Shown here: one piece after another, positions 58,565 to 64,000 of the stretch
Layout: each line of letters begins with the position of its first letter
Numbering within the stretch: the first letter of the stretch is position 1
Assembly: GCA_001627865.1 (NCBI GenBank)
Contig: LUQO01000002.1
Location: forward strand, 1-64,000
DNA from: SAR324 cluster bacterium REDSEA-S27_B3
GTDB taxonomy: Bacteria > SAR324 > NAC60-12
Length of the DNA: 64,000 nt
Direction of reading: 5' to 3'
The notes under the pieces: generated by a model
What the model saw: only the letters and a program-made list of their open reading frames with translations
Told to the model about the DNA's origin: nothing
Database searches by the model: none
Made by a program: the position numbers and the translations under genes

Positions 58565-58848
58565 GTACCTTCGACCACAATCATTTTTGTTGTGGCATAC
58601 TTATGTCTCAGTGCTCTGGCATCTCGATATTCATCTGAATTCAGCCACTGTTTTGCCCTCTCAACACTATCAAACTCCAGTATCACAATACGGTTTGGCT
58701 CCCAATTTCCTTCAAGATTTTCCGTTCTTCCGCCGCGCGCGATGTATTTTCCCCCGTAGGCGGCAATAGAAGGCGGAGTAAGATTTTTATAATCCTCATA
58801 TCCTTCCGCATTATTGACAACAATATCCACGATTATATATGCGCTCAT
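58561..58848 (-). CDS. DUF1330-family protein
   Basis: Small dimeric alpha/beta-barrel type protein of 95 residues: AYIIVDIVVNNAEGYEDYKN and ILEFDSVERAKQWLNSDEYRDARALR are typical of DUF1330. Function unknown. Convergent with the PilZ gene. Upstream lies a hairpin-rich leader. Confidence 0.9.
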   Translation of the reverse strand: MSAYIIVDIVVNNAEGYEDYKNLTPPSIAAYGGKYIARGGRTENLEGNWEPNRIVILEFDSVERAKQWLNSDEYRDARALRHKYATTKMIVVEGT

Positions 58849-58949
58849 CTTTTTTCTCCATTAAAATTAATACTGTGTGCAATCTATATCAAAATTGTCA
58901 TGATAGCACACTGTATTATCTTTCTCATTAGACATTTCACAGAACAGGT

Positions 58950-59020
58950 GTAGAGCATAATCAGAGGTATGCTGAGCTGATACCTCTATATTCCTTGTTT
59001 TCTTTCAGCTCATACTCTAC
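58950..59020 (+). promoter_or_regulatory. Overlapping, mutually exclusive hairpins (candidate leader RNA)
   Basis: Three complementary stems: A, AGAGGTAT 58963-58970 with ATACCTCT 58980-58987; B, TGAGCTGA 58973-58980 with TCAGCTCA 59005-59012; C, GTAGAG 58950-58955 with CTCTAC 59015-59020. A and B share position 58980 and their loops overlap, so they compete, while C can enclose either. A TTGACA (59054-59059) lies after the structure. A regulatory leader, a terminator or a small repeat element are the options. Confidence 0.45.
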
Positions 59021-59132
59021 CTCGTGTAGAAGTTAATGTTTTTAAAAAAACCATTGACATATAGTTTCAGGAGGATTATTTTGCTTACTATAAAAATAAG
59101 CAAAACCTGTAACCTCTGCCTAAGGAGAAACT

Positions 59133-59384
59133 ATGCTTGATCTGAAATCAATAATAATCGGTGTTCTGTCAGGCGTTGCCCTAGTGTTTGTATTAGGCGC
59201 GTCACAGAATAAGGGGAAAATGGGACCGCCTCCAGCAGGTATGTTCCAGCTCTATGCTATTCCCAACAATGACAGCAAGGCAGTTATTCTAAATACCGCA
59301 AGCGGTGAATATAAAATTGCCAACCTGGATCTTTCGCCAAATTTTGAATCCGGTGAAAGGTTCATGGGGCCGCCGCCGGAATAG
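59133..59384 (+). CDS. Small membrane-anchored Pro-rich protein
   Basis: Protein of 83 residues with an N-terminal hydrophobic helix (IIIGVLSGVALVFVLG, about 7-22), probable signal anchor, and PPP-containing segments near residue 33 and at the C-terminus (GPPPE). AAGGAG precedes the ATG. No family recognised. It lies before a lipoprotein gene on the same strand. Confidence 0.65.
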   Translation: MLDLKSIIIGVLSGVALVFVLGASQNKGKMGPPPAGMFQLYAIPNNDSKAVILNTASGEYKIANLDLSPNFESGERFMGPPPE

Positions 59385-59571
59385 ACCGGCCATTATCAAG
59401 GTCAATTTAATTAATCAAAAACAGATCAGCGCCGGCTGAAAGTAGTGCCGGACTGTCTGCTCAATTATTCCTGACCTGTGAAAATCGTGTTTGTATCTTC
59501 TATGAAAAGTCAAAAGATGCAAAATCGATTATTATTTACTAAGGGTAAGGATTTAATTAAAGGAGGTGAAA

Positions 59572-60249
59572 ATGTGTGTAAAATTGAAAATAAATACTGA
59601 CAAAATCATGCGAATAACTGTCCTGAATTTAATCATTGTAACAGCTCTTTTGCTCACGGGATGCGCGCTGAAGTTTCCGGTTCCTGATGAAACCAATCAG
59701 ACTATCCTGGTCATACCTGTAGAAACACGTCAGACATTGGGACAGTTTGTATATACTCTGGATGTTTCCATTAAGGGTTCATCCGGAAATGAAATCATCA
59801 ATCATACAGTTGAACCAAATCCAAAAATGCTGTTTTCATATAATACCCAGCTCAAGCCGGGTAAATACAAAATCACCAGGATGATCAGGAAAGCAAAGCC
59901 CGGATTCAAGCTGGGCGGTAAGCCGCGTCCGGAAAAGATGAAGGATAAGGTGGAGTTTGAACTGCAGAAAGGCAGCATCACCATCCTTGATAAAATGATT
60001 TTATTTCAGCAGCCAGTATCTAAACTTTCTAAACCTAAACCAGGACAAATGCAGCAGCAGAAGATGACTGATGCTGAGAGGAACCTTGAGAGAATTAAGA
60101 AGGAACAAGAAAGAAAAGCTGATCGAGAGGCAATGAAAAAACAAAGAGTTAGACAGGTCCAGCTTGTTAATCTGGATGAAAGTTTTAAAGCTAAGGTACT
60201 TGAAGAATTAAAAGAAGTGGAAAATATCGATCAATGGAAGATGGAATAA
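59572..60249 (+). CDS. Predicted lipoprotein
   Basis: Protein of about 225 residues. A perfect AGGAGGTG just upstream selects ATG 59572 over GTG 59566. The hydrophobic region ends in a lipobox LLLTGC; the mature part has beta-rich segments (ILVIPVETRQTLGQFVYTLD) and a charged helical segment (ERNLERIKKEQERKADREAM). Function unknown. It follows the small Pro-rich gene by about 187 nt. Confidence 0.8.
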   Translation: MCVKLKINTDKIMRITVLNLIIVTALLLTGCALKFPVPDETNQTILVIPVETRQTLGQFVYTLDVSIKGSSGNEIINHTVEPNPKMLFSYNTQLKPGKYKITRMIRKAKPGFKLGGKPRPEKMKDKVEFELQKGSITILDKMILFQQPVSKLSKPKPGQMQQQKMTDAERNLERIKKEQERKADREAMKKQRVRQVQLVNLDESFKAKVLEELKEVENIDQWKME

Positions 60250-60332
60250 AATAATTTTTCCATACTCTCACCATTACTAAGTCGTTTTTTCACCGAAATT
60301 ATTGCAGGTTTGCGGGCCTATTCTGACTGTGT

Positions 60333-61178
60333 TCAATTCCTGCTACCCGGAATTGGGTCACCGGAGTCCCTCTCGGCAACAGCCTGCTTGAAGCCAACTT
60401 CTTCAGCACGCTGTTTGAACTGTACTCCTTCCGGGCTGTGCCTGGCAATGCCGTCAAACAGTGTTGCAATTGTCTGGGAGCTGGCCAGACCCATGTTTTC
60501 ATAAGCCTGGTTAACGGTCATTTTCATCATCATCAGCTGATTCTTGGGCACTCCCTTGATGCGCTCAGTCAGGACCCGTACAGTCCGGTCCAGCTCCTTG
60601 AGGGGAACTGCTTGGTGAATTAACCCCATTTCCTCTGCTTTTCTGCCATTCACAAGATCTCCTGTAAAAAGCATGTATTTTGCTTTTTCAAGCCCTAAAC
60701 GATAGACCCACATGGCAGTGGGGGGACAGCCCCATACACGAGCGGGAGGATAACCTATGCGGGCTTTTTCATTCATGATGGTTATGTCGCTGCATAAAGC
60801 GATATCGGTGCCTCCTGCAACAGCATCTCCATTTATCCTGGCAATCACAGGCTTGCTGCAGCGCCAGATTGTCATAAAGTTCTGCGTGCAGCGATTCATG
60901 AAATTATAGTCAATCATTGCGTCCCACGGCATTTCCTGTATCCCCGGATTTGTTCCCGGTATTTCTGCAAAGGACTTTAAATCATATCCGGAACAGAATC
61001 CTCGTCCCGCGCCTGTGAGCACAACAACATGCACTGAATCGTCATTGGCAGCATGATTAAAAGCAGCAGCAATATCTTCCGGCATTGTTTCACTGATTGC
61101 GTTTAATCTTTCAGGACGATTAAGCGTGACAGTGGCAACCCTGTCCTTTGATTCATAAATTACAGTACCGAAATCCAT
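60333..61178 (-). CDS. Crotonase-superfamily protein
   Basis: Enoyl-CoA hydratase/isomerase family, 281 residues. Oxyanion and CoA-binding segments are visible: VVVLTGAGRGFCSGYDLKSF and RINGDAVAGGTDIALCSDI. The two Glu residues of the standard hydratase (E144 in GGGCE, E164 in PEILLG) are replaced by Asp (GGTDIAL) and by no Glu (YPPARVWG), so hydratase activity is doubtful. It may be an isomerase, thioesterase or dehalogenase. Start ATG. Lies in the minus-strand catabolic group. Confidence 0.85.
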   Translation of the reverse strand: MDFGTVIYESKDRVATVTLNRPERLNAISETMPEDIAAAFNHAANDDSVHVVVLTGAGRGFCSGYDLKSFAEIPGTNPGIQEMPWDAMIDYNFMNRCTQNFMTIWRCSKPVIARINGDAVAGGTDIALCSDITIMNEKARIGYPPARVWGCPPTAMWVYRLGLEKAKYMLFTGDLVNGRKAEEMGLIHQAVPLKELDRTVRVLTERIKGVPKNQLMMMKMTVNQAYENMGLASSQTIATLFDGIARHSPEGVQFKQRAEEVGFKQAVAERDSGDPIPGSRN

Positions 61179-61250
61179 AACGCTTTTGAAAAATACTGCT
61201 TTGATTAAATTATTCAGGTTTAGGGCAACTTGCTGTTTTATCAGAACTGG

Positions 61251-62075
61251 TCATGACGGTAGATGCTTAGGCAGCTGTTCCTTGAGAATACGAATATGTT
61301 CTGGTCCAGTTCCACAGCATCCTCCCACAATTTGTACGCCATGTCTGCTGATCCAGCCTTTTACCACTTCAGAATATTTTTCCGGTGTACAGATTTCCTT
61401 AAAATTCCACTTAGGTTTTTCCAGTGCACCCGTTTCAGCATAGGCCAGTTTAGGTCCACTCCAGTGCCTGCTCATAACTTCCAGTGCAGGTTCAGTATCC
61501 CTGACCTGGCTGTGCATGATCCCCGCGGCATCTCCACCAAGCTTTGCTGTGACTTTAACCAGTTCTTCGAAATCACCTGTGGGTGGTTTGCTTTTCACAT
61601 TTTTCCAGCGCCAGTTAATCACGCTTTTTCCGTCATCTGCCATCATGGCGCTGTAGCCGATCCAGACAGGCAAACCTGTGGAAAGAGCGGCCTTAATGAT
61701 CAGGATGGAATTTACTGTTTCCCTCATCATCTCCACAATAAACAAATCCACTCCGGACTCTGCAAGTATTTCTGCCATTTCCCTGTAGTTGCTCTCGACA
61801 CTTTCTCCCACTGCCACTTCCTCCTCATTATTGAATGGAGCCATGCTTGAGATTGAGCCTGCAATCCAAACCTCATCATCTGCAACATTATCACGTGCCA
61901 CCCTGGCCAGCTGAACGGCCTCTTCATTTATACTCCTGACCTGGTCTCCCAGATCAATGCTTTCAAGCACATGCCTTGCTGTGGAAAAAGTATTTGCTGG
62001 CTGAATCTCAGTGGAAACCCCGCCGTCGAGAAAAATTATTTCTTTATTTTCCAGACGATCACTTAAAGTAGACAT
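61251..62075 (-). CDS. Homocysteine S-methyltransferase-like protein
   Basis: Zn-type methyltransferase domain protein of 274 residues. The GGCCGTGPEH motif (C253, C254) is intact, and FLDGGVSTEIQ fits the family N-terminus. The third zinc ligand Cys, normally in GxNC, reads GIMHSQ (185-190), with His188 instead. It may use His as a ligand or methylate another substrate. Start ATG 62075. It lies between the crotonase and isomerase genes. Confidence 0.8.
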   Translation of the reverse strand: MSTLSDRLENKEIIFLDGGVSTEIQPANTFSTARHVLESIDLGDQVRSINEEAVQLARVARDNVADDEVWIAGSISSMAPFNNEEEVAVGESVESNYREMAEILAESGVDLFIVEMMRETVNSILIIKAALSTGLPVWIGYSAMMADDGKSVINWRWKNVKSKPPTGDFEELVKVTAKLGGDAAGIMHSQVRDTEPALEVMSRHWSGPKLAYAETGALEKPKWNFKEICTPEKYSEVVKGWISRHGVQIVGGCCGTGPEHIRILKEQLPKHLPS

Positions 62076-62119
62076 TTTTGTATCCTGTTATTATTTAAAG
62101 AAAAAAGCATAATTATTCA

Positions 62120-62695
62120 TTAAAGCTCACCAATCAAATGGCTCTCCAGCAGGGGAAGACGGTCGTGTCCAAAAAACATTTCATCCTTTACAAAAAATGT
62201 CGGCGCGCCAAACGCCCCGCGTTTGACTGCTTCATCTGTTGATTGAAAAAGTGCGTCTTTGACTTCCTGAATCCCCGCTCGTTCAACAGCCTCTCTGCCG
62301 ATCAGTGTGGCGACCAAATCGGGATCAGCAATGTCCTGGTTATTCACCCAGTAGGCTTCATAAAGCGTGTGTGCCGCCTGAGGTATTTCATCTGCCTGCA
62401 AACCACATAGCGCACGCATGGCCAGCACAGTACGCACTGGGAAATCATGGGGCATTTTCAGGGGAATCTTATGATACAGCGAAAGACGCTGTAAATCCTT
62501 ATCCAGATATGGTTTTTTCGCCGGATGCAGTCCGGGGGCATTATCAGTACCCACTGCTTTGAAAACGCCTCCCAGCAAAAACGGTTTCCAGTTTACTTCA
62601 GCACCGCCGCGTTCGGCGACACCCTCAATCAGCAATGATGCTACATACGAATACGGGCTGACAAGATCAAAATAAAAATCAATTTGTTTTTCCAT
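62120..62695 (-). CDS. HCCA isomerase-like (DsbA/GST-kappa fold) protein
   Basis: Protein of 191 residues resembling 2-hydroxychromene-2-carboxylate isomerase and kappa GST: DFYFDLVSPYSYVASLL at the N-terminus, then WKPFLLGGVFKAVG and GAFGAPTFFVKDEMFFGHDRL at the C-terminus. Glutathione is the usual cofactor. Naphthalene-type catabolism is only one of many uses of this family. Start ATG 62695. Confidence 0.85.
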   Translation of the reverse strand: MEKQIDFYFDLVSPYSYVASLLIEGVAERGGAEVNWKPFLLGGVFKAVGTDNAPGLHPAKKPYLDKDLQRLSLYHKIPLKMPHDFPVRTVLAMRALCGLQADEIPQAAHTLYEAYWVNNQDIADPDLVATLIGREAVERAGIQEVKDALFQSTDEAVKRGAFGAPTFFVKDEMFFGHDRLPLLESHLIGEL

Positions 62696-62760
62696 AGCAA
62701 AACCTCTAGCAATGTAGTTTTTTGAAGACGTAATAAATAAAAATAACGACCTCTTTTGTC

Positions 62761-62780
62761 ATTCCCGCGAAAGCGGGAAT
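62761..62780. repeat. Palindromic hairpin, REP/dRS3-like
   Basis: ATTCCCGC, loop GAAA, GCGGGAAT: a perfect 8-bp stem with a stable tetraloop, in the 264-bp gap between the isomerase and hydrolase genes. The core ATTCCC...GGGAAT recalls dispersed bacterial repeats such as neisserial dRS3. One copy only was seen here. Confidence 0.7.
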
Positions 62781-62959
62781 CCAGAAACTTGAATGAATCT
62801 TAAATAATGGACTTCCGTTATTTAAGAGAACATCAATTTTTATGATAATCAAACTTTACAAACTACTCTGAGCAGTTTTAGAAAATCCGGTCAATATTGA
62901 CCGGACTTACTGATTAGTGCTCCAAAAAGAAACCTTCATGTTTCAGATTTCATAACTTT

Positions 62960-63727
62960 TCAGTATTCAAAAAAATCTTTCAGCTGCTGATAATACTCCT
63001 CTCCGAATGAAATGTCATTATGTCCGGAATTAGTAATTGTTACAGCAGTAATCTGTTCCGGTGGAAATTCATCAATCAGCCGCATTGAATGTTTGTTGGG
63101 GATAACTTCGTCGTTTTCAGCCACAAGTGCGAGTGTTTGCGCTTTTATATTTTTCACCCTGCTCAGTGAGTCATATTTGTCCTTCAGCAGCAAAAACACC
63201 GGGAACATAAAAAATTTGCTCTGACCAAGGCTTTTGATGCTGTCATAAGGTGTGACAAGCGCCATTTTCCTGACAGGCCTCATTGAGGCCAGGAAAACGG
63301 CAACCCCGCTTCCCAGGCTGCGTCCGATCACAGAAATCGTTTGATGCTTTTCCTGAGCCTTGTCAAACAGCAGCAATGCATCTGAAAAGATACTTTCTTC
63401 TGTAGGCCATCCGGAACTTCCGCCGTAACCCCGATAATTCATCAGGTAAACCGTGTGCTGAGGAAATGCTTTTAAAAAATTTTCGGCGTTATAAATCACA
63501 GCTTCAGCGTTTCCGCCGAAATACAGCATTGCTTCATCTCTTCCCTCGTTCAGTACGATCACTTGAATGATCTCATTCTGATTAGCGAGTTTTATCTCTT
63601 TGAATTTATGCGGTATTTTTGGAGTGGGATAATAAATCAATTTTCTCTGGAATAAATACATAACCGCGCAGGCCAGCAGGTAAATCAGCAGAAAATAAAT
63701 CATGTTTTCAGATATTTTTCGCATCAT
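62960..63727 (-). CDS. Membrane-anchored alpha/beta hydrolase
   Basis: Serine hydrolase of about 255 residues with one N-terminal transmembrane helix (MIYFLLIYLLACAVMYLF) and the nucleophile elbow G-R-S-L-G-S-G. Sequences YYPTPKIP and NYRGYGGSSGWPTEESIF are shared with the BEM46/ABHD13-like family. Catalytic Asp and His candidates are AENDEVIP and SGHNDISF. I chose ATG 63727 because a longer start would overlap the next gene. Substrate unknown. Confidence 0.85.
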   Translation of the reverse strand: MMRKISENMIYFLLIYLLACAVMYLFQRKLIYYPTPKIPHKFKEIKLANQNEIIQVIVLNEGRDEAMLYFGGNAEAVIYNAENFLKAFPQHTVYLMNYRGYGGSSGWPTEESIFSDALLLFDKAQEKHQTISVIGRSLGSGVAVFLASMRPVRKMALVTPYDSIKSLGQSKFFMFPVFLLLKDKYDSLSRVKNIKAQTLALVAENDEVIPNKHSMRLIDEFPPEQITAVTITNSGHNDISFGEEYYQQLKDFFEY

Positions 63728-63747
63728 TGTTCCGGCAGCATTCAGGG

Positions 63748-64000
63748 TTACAGCATGCGCCAACCCTCTTCATCAGCGCTTTTTATTACTGCTTCAATTA
63801 CCCTCATGTTTCCCACCGCATCCTCCAGCGGAGTAGGCACTTCAGTGTCATTAAGTACTGCCAATGAAAACAAATCTCCCTGGATTGTGTATTGATCGCA
63901 GATTTCCAGCTCAATTTCCTCAATCTTATCCTGGCGCTGGTGCAGCATTCTGCAGGGCTTATCAGGCGGAGCATTGAACGGAATTTCTATCTCGACCCTG
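63748..64000 (-). CDS. Gfo/Idh/MocA oxidoreductase, C-terminal part
   Basis: Only the C-terminal about 83 residues are in the window; the gene continues past the right edge. VEIEIPFNAPPDKPCRML and GDLFSLAVLNDTEVPTPLEDAVGNMRVIEAVIKSADEEGW (landmarks) are typical of the substrate domain end of this NAD(P)-dependent sugar dehydrogenase family. The stop is at 63748. Confidence 0.85.
   Translation of the reverse strand, partial: RVEIEIPFNAPPDKPCRMLHQRQDKIEEIELEICDQYTIQGDLFSLAVLNDTEVPTPLEDAVGNMRVIEAVIKSADEEGWRML

Noticed and set aside
62960-63763. Longer start for the alpha/beta hydrolase
   Set aside because: The upstream start would overlap the stop of the Gfo/Idh gene by 16 bp; the ATG at 63727 gives a clean membrane helix.

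Overview
The window looks like chromosomal DNA from an AT-rich (about 40% GC by eye) Gram-negative, proteobacterium-like bacterium. It has ADP-heptose and heptosyltransferase genes for LPS, outer-membrane beta-barrel candidates, lipoprotein and periplasmic DsbA-type proteins, and one flagellar-switch type fliN. The gene mix (recA-selU, dnaN-recF-gyrB without dnaA, a GT9-DUF4254 pair, class III cyclase next to a PhnD-like protein) reminds me of deep-branching marine lineages such as SAR324/Lambdaproteobacteria, but that placement is inference. I see no rRNA, tRNA, CRISPR array, transposase or phage structural gene.

Layout. (1) 1-4.25 kb: a giant LamG/beta-helix lipoprotein and a small possible gene remnant. 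(2) 4.25-15.2 kb, minus strand: a seven-gene collinear run recA, selU (4-bp overlap), a 900-residue TPR protein, cmk, a GlmU-like nucleotidyltransferase, glmS and a long GlmM-like mutase. It links DNA repair, tRNA selenation and UDP-GlcNAc supply. A perfect 16-bp parS site lies between the TPR gene and cmk. (3) 15.6-23.8 kb, plus strand: UDP-glucuronate decarboxylase, cca, smpB, dprA, a membrane coiled-coil protein, a CcmA-like ABC ATPase, a U32-like protein and ribF. (4) 23.8-33 kb: an accessory stretch with a PLP decarboxylase, GNAT, FAD amine oxidase, YHS protein, a decayed alcohol dehydrogenase, a GC-rich VOC gene, and a PhnD-like gene broken by an amber codon beside a membrane adenylate/guanylate cyclase. 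(5) 33.3-39.2 kb, plus: SPL-like radical SAM protein, LON-domain protein, DsbA-like protein, hldE-like gene with a degenerate second domain, and glyA. (6) 39.3-45.4 kb, minus: der, gyrB, recF, dnaN, followed by an AT-rich 318-bp intergenic region with repeated TGTTGATAA boxes, the probable chromosome origin. (7) 45.7-49.2 kb, minus: PPTase, two paralogous outer-membrane candidates, a small membrane protein, a long exonuclease III and a 42-residue basic ORF coupled to it. (8) 49.3-58.6 kb, mostly plus: fliN, GT9, DUF4254, two tiny membrane ORFs, an RHH protein, serA, parC-like topoisomerase, rpmB, pheA and a PilZ protein. (9) 58.6-64 kb: DUF1330, a small Pro-rich protein, a lipoprotein, a crotonase, a homocysteine methyltransferase-like protein, a HCCA isomerase-like protein, an alpha/beta hydrolase and the end of a Gfo/Idh oxidoreductase.

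The strongest unusual signals are the parS plus origin pair, the amber-interrupted PhnD/cyclase pair, the HldE-like protein with a damaged adenylyltransferase motif, and the small basic ORF coupled to an N-terminally extended exonuclease III. I did not find a complete, clearly new multi-gene defence or mobile system.
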